A program made the position numbers and the translations under genes. 64,000 nucleotides of DNA, taken from contig NC_018581.1 of the NCBI RefSeq assembly GCF_000143885.2, forward strand, positions 682,001 to 746,000, read 5' to 3'. Each line of letters begins with the position of its first letter. Positions within the stretch are counted from its first letter, which is position 1. The DNA is from Gordonia sp. KTR9 (GTDB taxonomy: Bacteria; Actinomycetota; Actinomycetes; Mycobacteriales; Mycobacteriaceae). Positions 25,149 to 35,131 of the stretch are shown one piece after another. The notes beneath the pieces were generated by a model. That model did no database searches. It was not told the DNA's origin and saw only the letters and a list, made by a program, of their open reading frames with translations.

Positions 25149-26837
25149 TCAGTGACCCGCGAACGCCTCGGCGAGCCACCACGAACCGCCGTCGTCGGTG
25201 ATCTTGGCGTCGATGATCAGTGGCCCGGACGGTTCGGGTGAGGACTGCGAGCCGACCCACTCCCGGACCTCGTCGAGGTCGTCGAGTCCGGTGACCGTGA
25301 CGCCCGTCGCCCCGTGACCGCGGGCGATCGCGGCGATGTCGACCTCCGGGAATGTCACCGTCGTCATGTCGGCGTCGCCGAAGTGGTGTACCTCCGCGCC
25401 ATAGGCGGAGTCGTTGTAGACGATGACGACCAGCGGCAGTGCCAGCCGCACCGCGGTCTCCAATTCGGCGATGGCCATGAGGAATCCGCCGTCACCGGTG
25501 CCGAGGACCGGGAGCCGGCCCGGCTGTGCGAACGCCGCGCCGATCGCCGTGCCGAGACCGAGACCGATCGACTGGAAGGCCTGGGTGAAGCAGAAGCCGT
25601 TCTCGTCGGGAACCGACAGATGCGTCGACGGGTAGCCCATGAAGTTCCCGGAGTCGATCGACACGACGCGCTCCGCCGGGAGTATCTCGTCGAGCGCGAT
25701 CGTCAGTGCCCGCGGGTCGACGCGACCGGGTGCCACCTCACCGGTGACGGGGACGTCCTGCCACCTCGACGACGCCGAGATCCGTTGCCTGACCTCCGTT
25801 GTGCGATAGCGGGATTGATTCGGCCCGCTCGCTGCACTCCCGGCGCCGGTCAAGAGGTCGAGCACGTCTGCCGCGGTCGCGGCACAGTCGCCGACGACAC
25901 CGAGATCGACGTGACGATGCGCACCGATGGCGTCGATGTCGTCGTCGACCTGGACCACGGTCGCATCCGCCCCGATGAGTCGGCCGTGCCGCATCGTCCA
26001 CATGTTCAGGGCGCAACCCCACCCGACGATGAGGTCGGCACCGGCGATCAGGTCTGCGGTGGTGGGTGAGGAGAAGCCGCCGGAGATGCCGAGAGAGAAC
26101 GGGTTTCCGGCGAACAGACCGTTCGCGACCGCCGACGTCGCGACCAGCGCACCGGCGGTCTCGGCCAGTGCCGCGACCTCCGGTCCGGCGGCGCGCGCAC
26201 CTCGGCCCGCGACGAAGACCGGCCGCCGGGCGGCGCGGATGGCATCGGCCAGACGGGCCGCCGACCGGGCATCGGGCCGCACCTGCGGCGGCTCGACCGA
26301 GAGCTCGACCGGACCATCGAATTCCGCTGCGGCCGAGGCGATGTCGATCGCGACATGAAGCACCACCGTCCGGCGGCGGGTCACCGCGGTGCGGAAGGCG
26401 CGGGTGACATCGGAGACCACGGTGCTCGGGCCGTGGACACGGTCGTTCACGGCGCCCACGCTCGCGGACAGGGCCTCCTGGTCGATGCGGAAGTTCGACC
26501 GCAATGCCGACGCGGGCGAGTCCGCGGTGAGCACGATCATCGGCGTCCGGCTCTTGGCCGCCTCGGCGATGCCCGTCATCGCATTGGTGAGCCCGCACCC
26601 CTGGTGGACCGACAGCACGCCCACCCGTCCCGACATCCGTGAGTAGGCGTCGGCCATGCTGGCCGCGCCGCCCTCGTGACGGGCGGCCGTGAACGGCACC
26701 CCGCCGGCGCGCAGGGCGTTGGTGAAGACGAAGTTCCCGCTGCCGACCACACCGAAAACATGGCCGACGCCGAGATCCGCCAGCACCCGGCCCACCACGT
26801 CGGCGACCGTCGGGCCGTAGCGGCCGGGTGCGCCCAT
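25149..26837 (-). CDS. Thiamine-pyrophosphate enzyme, acetolactate-synthase-like
   Basis: A 562-residue three-domain TPP enzyme of the acetolactate synthase/benzoylformate decarboxylase superfamily. The N-terminal Pyr domain carries HVFGVVGSGNFVFTNAL and the cofactor Glu region FTAARHEGGAASMADAYSRMSG. The middle domain has VFVAGRGARAAGPEVAALAE. The C-terminal PP domain has the GDG...N motif in GTGDGGFLMAIAELETAVRLALPLVVIVYNDSAYG. It is cytosolic and Mg-dependent. The start overlaps the stop of the upstream cyclase gene by one base (TGATG), so the two form one operon. The substrate is unknown, and biosynthetic acetolactate synthase is unlikely given the partner. Confidence 0.9.
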   Translation of the reverse strand: MGAPGRYGPTVADVVGRVLADLGVGHVFGVVGSGNFVFTNALRAGGVPFTAARHEGGAASMADAYSRMSGRVGVLSVHQGCGLTNAMTGIAEAAKSRTPMIVLTADSPASALRSNFRIDQEALSASVGAVNDRVHGPSTVVSDVTRAFRTAVTRRRTVVLHVAIDIASAAAEFDGPVELSVEPPQVRPDARSAARLADAIRAARRPVFVAGRGARAAGPEVAALAETAGALVATSAVANGLFAGNPFSLGISGGFSSPTTADLIAGADLIVGWGCALNMWTMRHGRLIGADATVVQVDDDIDAIGAHRHVDLGVVGDCAATAADVLDLLTGAGSAASGPNQSRYRTTEVRQRISASSRWQDVPVTGEVAPGRVDPRALTIALDEILPAERVVSIDSGNFMGYPSTHLSVPDENGFCFTQAFQSIGLGLGTAIGAAFAQPGRLPVLGTGDGGFLMAIAELETAVRLALPLVVIVYNDSAYGAEVHHFGDADMTTVTFPEVDIAAIARGHGATGVTVTGLDDLDEVREWVGSQSSPEPSGPLIIDAKITDDGGSWWLAEAFAGH

Positions 26838-27616
26838 CAACCTTCGACGATCGCCAGCACGCGCGACGGACTGCCGGTGCCGCCGACGATCGGCAGCGGA
26901 CTCACGACGATCACCGCACCGGTGGGCGGGAGCGAACCCAAGTTGCGTAGCGAGGTGAGCCCGTATTTGTCGTTGCCCAGGAAGTGGTAGTGCACGGGGA
27001 ACGCGGGATCGAACCCTCCGGCGAGACCGGCGTCGACGCCGACGGTCTCGACGCCGAGGCCGGTGATCTCGCGTTCGGTGGCCAGCCACTGTGCGCATTC
27101 CACCGACACGCCGGGCGTGTGTGACCCGGTCTCGTCGGTGTTGAGGAACTCCGCCTCAGACCCGCCACGCGACTCCCAGCCGGTCCGCAGCAACAACCAG
27201 GTTCCGGCGCCGAGCCGTCCGTGGTCACCCTCCCAGGACTCGACCTCGGCGACGCTCAACAGATGATCCGGGTCGTCGGCGACCTCCCGGGTCAGGTCGA
27301 GGACCGCAGCCGGACCGATCAGCCGCTGCACGGGGATCTGTGACACATCGTCCCCGTCGCGTCCGCTGATCCAGTGGATCGGGGCGTCGAGGTGGGTGCC
27401 GATGTGCTCCCCGGTGTGGATGTTGTTGTGCCGCCAGTACGGTCCCGGCTCGTTGTAGGCACTGACCTCTTCGAGACTGAAGTCGATCAGGTTCGCGAAC
27501 GGTGCGGGCAGCCGCAGCGCCGGTGTCGACGCACTCAACGGGGTGGTCAGGTCGATGACGCGGAGCGATCCGTCGGCGAGACCGGCGGCGAAACCGGCCA
27601 GGGTGGTTGCGGTCAT
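26837..27616 (-). CDS. Cyclase-family (kynurenine formamidase-like) hydrolase
   Basis: A 259-residue protein with the metal-binding signature of the Cyclase family, HTGEHIGTHLDAPIHW (about residues 65-80), which holds the HxGTHxDxPxH ligands. The N-terminal RVIDLTTPLSASTPALRLP strand and the C-terminal LGNDKYGLTSLRNLGSLPPTGAVIVVSPLPIVGGTGSPSRVLAIVE are also typical. Members hydrolyse N-formylkynurenine, cyclic amides or isatin. Coupling to a TPP-dependent C-C lyase or ligase suggests a small catabolic path for an aromatic or 2-keto acid, but this is inference. Confidence 0.9.
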   Translation of the reverse strand: MTATTLAGFAAGLADGSLRVIDLTTPLSASTPALRLPAPFANLIDFSLEEVSAYNEPGPYWRHNNIHTGEHIGTHLDAPIHWISGRDGDDVSQIPVQRLIGPAAVLDLTREVADDPDHLLSVAEVESWEGDHGRLGAGTWLLLRTGWESRGGSEAEFLNTDETGSHTPGVSVECAQWLATEREITGLGVETVGVDAGLAGGFDPAFPVHYHFLGNDKYGLTSLRNLGSLPPTGAVIVVSPLPIVGGTGSPSRVLAIVEG

Positions 27617-27631
27617 GGGCGGAATCCTCTG

Positions 27632-28366
27632 CTACTTGCGCGCACCGCGCCAGTTCATGCCCCAGCCGTACGCCTCGTCGACCTTGTCCTGCGCCCCGCG
27701 GATGTAGCGCACCTCGCGGTTGAGAACCAGCTCGCCGCCGCGGTTCTCGAAGAGGGCGATCGCGCAGGAGAGCGCGGACTGATCGGCCTCGTCGAGCCGG
27801 ACCTCGATCTCCGGGCCGTTGGCCGGGAACAGGGTGACGACACCGTTCGCGCCCGCCCAGTTCGGGGTGCCCTCGTAGATGTAGGCGAAGATCAGGATCC
27901 GCCGGATGCGGTTGGTCGCGGCGAGGTCGATGTACATGTTCTCGCCACCGGAGCCGGATCGATCGTCACCGTCGAGGTAGATGATCGGCTGTCCGTCACG
28001 CGGTGCCCGGAACGAGTTTCCCAGTGCCTGGACGATGCCCTTGCTGCCGTCGGTGAACTCCCACAGGCAGGCGAGATCGAGATCGATCCCCTGTGCCTTG
28101 CGAAAGAGGCCACCGCCCTTCGAATTCGAGGTCCAGCTCAAGTTGACGCGCACCTGGCCGGTGGTCGCGCCCTGCTTGCTCAGCGAGATGCTCGGCGCGG
28201 ACTTGGTGAGCGTGATCTTCGACATCGAGATCGGCTGTGCGGGCGGCTGCTGTCCGTAGTCCGCGGGGGCCGGCGGCTGCTGACCGTAGCCGGCGGGTGC
28301 GGATGGGGGCTGTGCGGGTGGCTGCGGCGGCTGGGCCTTCGGACGCTTGGTGTAATCGATCCCCAT
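27632..28366 (-). CDS. TerD-family protein with proline-rich N-terminus
   Basis: A 244-residue TerD protein. Residues 1-45 are a Pro/Gln-rich low-complexity arm with two GYGQQPP/DYGQQPP-type repeats. The TerD domain follows: ITLTKSAPSISLSKQGATTGQVRVNLSW, DLDLACLWEFTDGSKGIVQALGN, the Ca-binding acidic loop IYLDGDDRSGSGGE, and IDLAATNRIRRILIFAYIYEGTPNWAGANGVVTLF. TerD proteins bind calcium and work with stress or phage-defence machinery in the Ter systems. No other ter genes are nearby; instead it follows a large FnIII protein and an Hsp70 gene, with 111 bases between it and the former. Confidence 0.92.
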   Translation of the reverse strand: MGIDYTKRPKAQPPQPPAQPPSAPAGYGQQPPAPADYGQQPPAQPISMSKITLTKSAPSISLSKQGATTGQVRVNLSWTSNSKGGGLFRKAQGIDLDLACLWEFTDGSKGIVQALGNSFRAPRDGQPIIYLDGDDRSGSGGENMYIDLAATNRIRRILIFAYIYEGTPNWAGANGVVTLFPANGPEIEVRLDEADQSALSCAIALFENRGGELVLNREVRYIRGAQDKVDEAYGWGMNWRGARK

Positions 28367-28477
28367 CTCGGTTCCTCATCTCGTCGTCGGTGACATTCTC
28401 GGGTCGGACATTCTCGCGGTGATCGCGCGGCGAAGATGCTCGTCGCAGGTGCTGGCGCCCAGCGTAGTGGACCACCC

Positions 28478-30661
28478 TCATCCGGCGGCGCCCGTCGCCG
28501 GCGCATGAGCTCGCGCGGACGGACCGAACGCGGACGCGACAACGAGCTTTCCCTGCGGGCTCCGACGGCAGCTGGCCACCGCGACATGGCAGGGACGTGG
28601 AAAGTCCGGCGGGAGCGGGAAACCGTCGTCGATCTGATACCGGGTGTTGGTCACCTTCGACGCGATGGCCGCCGGGTCCGCGGGGTGATCCGGAGCGGCA
28701 TCCGGCCGAATGACGACCATCGCCTCGGTGACTCCGACCGGCCAGTCGAAGCGCACGGTGTCGCCTTCGACGCGGACGGCGGTCACCGGCGGCGGGTCGT
28801 CGGGGCGCGGGGTGGTGGGTCGCTCGGGGGCCGCGGTCGCCGAACCGGCAGACGGGGCGGACACGGAGTCGGTACGGGCGGGGGCGGACCGGTGCCCGGC
28901 GTACACGGCGGTGACCTCGTAGACCGGCGGGACCGGGTCGGGTGCACTGCCGTCGGACAGCTCGGTCGCCGTGGTCCGACCCAGCGTCCGGGTCGAGCCG
29001 TCGAATCCGATCCGCACGACCCGGTACGTCACCGAGCCCGTCGCCGACGGCTCCCAGGTGACGGTGATCGCGCCCCCGTCGGCAACCGACCGGACGTTGC
29101 GCGGCGGCTCCACGGTCACCTCGGCCGCCGCCGAGTTGAGCTCGTCGTGATCCACGATCTGACGCCGCAGCTCGGCGACGGCGGCCAGGCCGGCCGGGTC
29201 TCCCGCCGACGCCGTTCGAGCAGCCGCGGCGGCCCGGGTGACGACGTCGCGTGACTGCTCCAGCCGTTCGTCGAGTCGGCCGTCCACGTCGGGAAGCAGG
29301 TCGATGTCCCGGGCCACCCCCAACACGCTCTCGAGCAGTTCGAGTGCCGCGACATGTCGCTTCTCGTCCGCGAGGTCTCCCGCCCGCCGCGAGTCCGTCA
29401 CCGCCCGGATGATGACCCGCTCGACCTCGTCTGCGACCGCGGCGATCTGCCGCAAGGCCTCGTCGTCGTCGCCGGCCGAGGCCCGGGCGTCCGCGATCGC
29501 CGAACGCGCCCGCACGGGCAGGCCGTCGCGCAACGCGGCTCGGGCGGCTCGAAGATCGTTCTCCCACAGCCTCTTGCGCGGGGCGGGGACCTCGACCTCG
29601 ACAGGCTCGGCCGGCGGCGGAAGGGGCTCGGCCGGCGGCGGGAGGGGCTCGGCCGGCGGTGGAAGGGGCTCGCCCGGGGGAGTAGGCGCGCCGAATTCGG
29701 CGGCGAGTGCGGCGATCACCGTGCGCGCGTCCCGTGCGCCCAGCCCGCGGGTGCGCGCCTCGTCGAGCAGGTACTCGTGGTCCTGTGTCCCGAGTTCGTC
29801 CTCGACCAGGACCGCGGCCCGGACCCGTGGCCGGAGATGGTCGGTCACCTCGTCGATCACCGACTGCCGATACTCCCGTGCCAGGGCGGGATCGGCGAGC
29901 AGGACGTCGTGCACGTGAACCAGGAGCTCGTCGAGGACCGCGCGGAACCGGCCGGCCGCGAGTTCGCGGGCGCGCTCGTTGAGTGCGACGGCCCGCGACT
30001 CGATGACACCGCGGTCGGCGACGGCGTCGGTGTCGAGGTGCAACAGGGTCAGCAGGGTCGGGGTGGGGTCGCCGTCGTGCAGCCGGTCGAACTCGGCGAG
30101 CAGGTCGCCGATCTGGGCGCGTTGCTGTGCCGACAACGTCACCCGCGGCGGCACCGGCGCGGCGGGTGGGGCGGGCACATCGTCGACGATGCGGTGGCGC
30201 CGCAGCCGGGTGGCCGTCTCCGCCGGGTCGAGGCCACCCATCGCGCCGATCTCCTCGAGCCCGGCGCGCTTGGATCTCGGTATGCCGCCGTAGCGTTCGT
30301 TGAGTCGCGCGATCGCGTTGTCGAGGAGTTCGAACCTCTGCTGATCTCGTAGTTCGCGCCGGGTGGTCACCGCGCGCGCCTCGGCGATCCGGCCGGTCTT
30401 GTGCCGCAACGGCGCCGACCGCTCGTCGTGTTCGGCGACCAGTCGTGCCACCAGGATGCGGTACTTCGGGTGGTCGCGTTGCTTCTGCCAGAACGCCCAG
30501 ACCTCGTCGAGGCGCGCGGCCACGGCATCGTCGTCGAGTCGCTCGGCCTCCCCGACCGGGATGTCATACAGTTCGAACGAATCGGATTCGCCTGGGCCGC
30601 CGCGTCGCTCGACCGCGGCGAGCACGCGTTTGCGGTAGTCGTTGCCGACGAACGGCTCCAT
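28478..30661 (-). CDS. Large FnIII-containing protein of the Hsp70 cassette, unknown function
   Basis: A 727-residue cytosolic protein I do not recognise. Residues 1-160 are helical, with WAFWQKQRDHPKYRILVARLVAEHDE, which faintly recalls a J-domain region but lacks HPD. Residues 175-335 are a second helical part. A linker with three copies of PLPPPAE lies near residue 330-355. A third helical domain runs to about 525, rich in Arg and Glu. A fibronectin-III-type domain starts at VEPPRNVRSVADGGAITVTWEP, and a related beta domain ends the protein. It lies 27 bases below the Hsp70 stop, so it is probably a co-chaperone or client adaptor (inference). Confidence 0.7.
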   Translation of the reverse strand: MEPFVGNDYRKRVLAAVERRGGPGESDSFELYDIPVGEAERLDDDAVAARLDEVWAFWQKQRDHPKYRILVARLVAEHDERSAPLRHKTGRIAEARAVTTRRELRDQQRFELLDNAIARLNERYGGIPRSKRAGLEEIGAMGGLDPAETATRLRRHRIVDDVPAPPAAPVPPRVTLSAQQRAQIGDLLAEFDRLHDGDPTPTLLTLLHLDTDAVADRGVIESRAVALNERARELAAGRFRAVLDELLVHVHDVLLADPALAREYRQSVIDEVTDHLRPRVRAAVLVEDELGTQDHEYLLDEARTRGLGARDARTVIAALAAEFGAPTPPGEPLPPPAEPLPPPAEPLPPPAEPVEVEVPAPRKRLWENDLRAARAALRDGLPVRARSAIADARASAGDDDEALRQIAAVADEVERVIIRAVTDSRRAGDLADEKRHVAALELLESVLGVARDIDLLPDVDGRLDERLEQSRDVVTRAAAAARTASAGDPAGLAAVAELRRQIVDHDELNSAAAEVTVEPPRNVRSVADGGAITVTWEPSATGSVTYRVVRIGFDGSTRTLGRTTATELSDGSAPDPVPPVYEVTAVYAGHRSAPARTDSVSAPSAGSATAAPERPTTPRPDDPPPVTAVRVEGDTVRFDWPVGVTEAMVVIRPDAAPDHPADPAAIASKVTNTRYQIDDGFPLPPDFPRPCHVAVASCRRSPQGKLVVASAFGPSARAHAPATGAAG
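29606..29668 (-). repeat. Three 21-bp tandem units encoding PLPPPAE
   Basis: Units at 29606-29626, 29627-29647 and 29648-29668 differ by a few bases. They keep the coding frame of the large FnIII protein and make a seven-residue proline-rich linker. Copy number may vary between strains. Confidence 0.85.
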
Positions 30662-30688
30662 CAGACCCCTTACCTCACCCGGACATGA

Positions 30689-32365
<1,677 letters not shown>

Positions 32366-32442
32366 GATCGGGGATGCTAGCAGCGCAGAGGGTTCCGCCG
32401 GTGTCGGACGATCGATGGGTGGCCATTCATTACGCTGGCGGA

Positions 32443-32916
32443 ATGACGTCTCCGGAGGGCCCTGCACCCGACCGAACCGCTGGGCTTGAGCAGTTGCGCG
32501 AGCAGCTGTCCGACCTCGCGCTGGTGGTCGCGCGGCAGACCAGGACGATCGAACGACTCGTCGACGCCGCCAAATCGCCGCCGGCGACGGCCGCGGCAGA
32601 CGTTCCGCTCCTGGTCGATCTGTTCGCGCTGTACACCGACGCCGCGACGTGCGCGGTCTCGGCGTCGGAGGCGGACCGGCCCGCGTTCGAGCTGCTGCGC
32701 GCAGGCCTGGAACGGCTCATCGTCGGCCGCGGCGGTGCCGTCGTCGCACCGCCACCCGGCGCCGACTTCGATGCCCGCACCATGGAGGCGGTCGACGTCC
32801 GCCCGGTGACCGACACCGCCGCGGACCGCACGGTTGCCGAGGTGCTCCGCCCGGGACTGGTCGCGGGCGAGCGGTCGGTGCGCCCCGCGGCGGTCGTGGT
32901 CTCGCGGATCTCGTAG
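32443..32916 (+). CDS. GrpE-like nucleotide exchange factor
   Basis: A 157-residue protein divergent from the Hsp70 gene (77 bases between starts). Residues 14-45 form a likely coiled coil (LEQLREQLSDLALVVARQTRTIERLV). The C-terminal ~60 residues follow the GrpE beta-domain pattern: a Gly-Asp-Phe-Asp-x4-MEAV segment (GADFDARTMEAV), then DRTVAEVLRPGLVAGERSVRPAAVVVSR. This matches FDPxLHEAV and TVVEVLxxGYxxGxRVLRPAxVxVA of classic GrpE. It should release ADP from Hsp70, most plausibly from its divergent neighbour (inference). Confidence 0.75.
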   Translation: MTSPEGPAPDRTAGLEQLREQLSDLALVVARQTRTIERLVDAAKSPPATAAADVPLLVDLFALYTDAATCAVSASEADRPAFELLRAGLERLIVGRGGAVVAPPPGADFDARTMEAVDVRPVTDTAADRTVAEVLRPGLVAGERSVRPAAVVVSRIS

Positions 32917-32955
32917 TAGACGATGGCCGATGGCGCGCCTTGTCGCTACGAGATC
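32907..32955. terminator. Bidirectional terminator at the convergent GrpE-like / peptidase ends
   Basis: GATCTCGTAG (32907-32916) pairs perfectly with CTACGAGATC (32946-32955). Each arm contains the stop codon of one of the two convergent genes, both of which end in Ile-Ser. Confidence 0.6.
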
Positions 32956-35000
32956 CCGAGGGTCCGCCAGAGGAATTCGTAGGCGAGCGCGGACTTGAAC
33001 GCGGCCTGCTTGTTGTCCGCCGCGCCGCCGTGACCGCCCTCGATGTTCTCGTAGTACTGCACGTCGTGGCCTGTTTCCTCCAGGCGGGCAACGAGTTTGC
33101 GCGCATGACCGGGGTGGACCCGGTCGTCGCGGGTCGAGGTGGTCACCAGGATCGGTGGGTATGTCGTCTCGGCGTCGATGTTCTGATACGGCGAGAACGG
33201 CTTCATGAACTCCCACTGTTCGGGATCGTCGGGGTCGCCGTACTCGGCCATCCACGATGCCCCGGCCAGCAGGAGGTGGTAACGCTTCATGTCGATGAGC
33301 GGCACCTGGCACACCAGGGCGCCGAACAACTCGGGGTACCGGGTCAGCATCACGCCCATGAGCAACCCGCCGTTCGATCCGCCCTGGGCGCCGAGCTGTG
33401 CCGGGGTGGTGAGACCGGTGTCCACGAGGGCGCGTGCCACGGCGGCGAAATCCTCATAGACCTTGTGCCGGCCCGCCTTCTGGGCCTGGGTGTGCCACGA
33501 CGGTCCGTACTCGCCGCCGCCACGGATGTTGGCGATCACGTAGATGCCGCCGCGTTCGACCCAGCTCTGTCCGGCGATGGCGAGGTAGCTCGGGGTGAGC
33601 GCGTTCTCGAATCCGCCGTAGCCGTACAGGAGCGTCGGGCCATGGGAGACGTCGCGGCGCCGCACCACGAAGTACGGGATCTGCGTGCCGTCGTCGGACG
33701 TCGCGAAGTGCTGCTCTGCGGTCACCGAGTCGGAGTCGAAGAACGCGGGGCTGTGTTTGATCACCTCCGGGGCGTGCCCGCTGTAACCGTGCAGCAGGCT
33801 CGGCGGTTCGGTGAACGACGTCGCCGACCAGAACACCTCGTCGCTCTCGTCGGGATCGGTGTCGAGCACCGAGACCGTGGCGAGGTCGGGTAGTCCCGGC
33901 ATGTCGATGACCTGCCACGTCCCGAGTTCGCGCACCTCGACCCTGGTGTGCACGTCGTGGAGTTTCACGATGATGAGATGTGAACGCGTGTAGGCGTAGT
34001 CGACGAGACTCGTGTGCGCGTCGGGTGCGAACAGCACGGTCGCGTCGCGGTTGCCCGACCGGTACGACTCGTAGTCGAAGGCCAGCAGCGTGCCCGGTGG
34101 GTGAGTGGTGCCGCCGACCTCCCAGTCCGACCGCGACAGCACCAGCAGCCAGTTCATCCGGACCCCGGCGTGGGCATCGGTGGGGACGTCGAGCAACTCG
34201 GGCTCGCCGTCGCGCAGTTCGTAGTCCAGCGAGTTGAAGAAGTCCGTGGCGCGCCCGATGAAGTGGCGCTCGAATCCCGGTGTGCTGTCGTAGACCGCGC
34301 GCACCGACACGTCGGAGGTCTCACCGGTGAAGACCGTGACGGCCTCCGACAGCGGGGTCCCCCGCGTCCACCGCTTGACCACGCGCGGATAGCCGGAGTC
34401 GGTCAGCGAGCCGTGCCCGTCGGGTTGCTCGCCGAAATCCGTTCCCACGTAGACGGAGTCGCGGTCGATCCACCCCACGTCGGACTTGTTCTCCGGCAGC
34501 ACGAAGCCGTCGGCCACCCAGGTGCGCGACGGGATGTCGAACTCGCGGACCACGGAGGCGTCGGCGCCACCGCGCGACAGGGAGATCAGCGCCCGCTCGT
34601 ACTCGGGCCGCAGCACGGTGGCACCGGCCCACACCCAGTTCTCGTCCTCGTCCCGTGCCAGTTCGTCGACGTCGATGAGGACATCCCAGTCAGGGGCGTC
34701 GGTGACGTAGGAGTCGTACGTCGTGCGACGCCAGAGTCCGCGCGGGTTGGTCGCGTCGCGCCAGAAGTTGTAGAGATACTCACCGCGACGCCGCGCGTAG
34801 GGAATGCGGTCGTCGGTGTCGAGCGCGGCCAGCGTCGCGGCCTCCAGCTCGCGGAAGCGCTCCGATGACGTCAACGCCGCCACCGTGGGTTCGTTGTGGG
34901 CGCGTACCCACGACAACGCATCGTCGCCGGTGACCTCTTCCAGCCACAGGTGCGGATCGGTGTCGGTGGTCGCGGTGCCGTCGTCGCCGTGCTCGGTCAT
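32946..35000 (-). CDS. Prolyl oligopeptidase family (S9) serine peptidase
   Basis: A 684-residue S9A peptidase without signal peptide, so cytosolic. The N-terminal DPHLWLEEVTGDDALSWVRAHNE segment is diagnostic, followed by a seven-bladed beta-propeller. The catalytic alpha/beta-hydrolase domain has TLLYGYGGFENALTPSYL, IANIRGGGEYGPSWH, the Ser in AQGGSNGGLLMG, the Asp in STRDDRVHPGHARK and the His in IEGGHGGAADNK. It cleaves short peptides after proline. The ATG at 35000 was chosen because the 24 upstream codons look non-coding (Arg-rich). Confidence 0.94.
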   Translation of the reverse strand: MTEHGDDGTATTDTDPHLWLEEVTGDDALSWVRAHNEPTVAALTSSERFRELEAATLAALDTDDRIPYARRRGEYLYNFWRDATNPRGLWRRTTYDSYVTDAPDWDVLIDVDELARDEDENWVWAGATVLRPEYERALISLSRGGADASVVREFDIPSRTWVADGFVLPENKSDVGWIDRDSVYVGTDFGEQPDGHGSLTDSGYPRVVKRWTRGTPLSEAVTVFTGETSDVSVRAVYDSTPGFERHFIGRATDFFNSLDYELRDGEPELLDVPTDAHAGVRMNWLLVLSRSDWEVGGTTHPPGTLLAFDYESYRSGNRDATVLFAPDAHTSLVDYAYTRSHLIIVKLHDVHTRVEVRELGTWQVIDMPGLPDLATVSVLDTDPDESDEVFWSATSFTEPPSLLHGYSGHAPEVIKHSPAFFDSDSVTAEQHFATSDDGTQIPYFVVRRRDVSHGPTLLYGYGGFENALTPSYLAIAGQSWVERGGIYVIANIRGGGEYGPSWHTQAQKAGRHKVYEDFAAVARALVDTGLTTPAQLGAQGGSNGGLLMGVMLTRYPELFGALVCQVPLIDMKRYHLLLAGASWMAEYGDPDDPEQWEFMKPFSPYQNIDAETTYPPILVTTSTRDDRVHPGHARKLVARLEETGHDVQYYENIEGGHGGAADNKQAAFKSALAYEFLWRTLGIS

Positions 35001-35131
35001 GGCGTCCAACCTACGCGGGCGCCCGCGGGCGTCGGACCCCGCGCGCGTGCGACGCGGTGCCGACCCCGACAAAACGCCTACTCGGGGCCTGTTTCGGGGT
35101 ATCGTGACGCAGCGACGTCGAGGAGACCCCC

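Noticed and set aside
30500..30661. J-domain in the N-terminus of the FnIII protein
   Set aside because: The HPK segment between two helices recalls the J-domain HPD loop, but the Asp is lost and the flanking helices do not fit well by eye, so it is not called.
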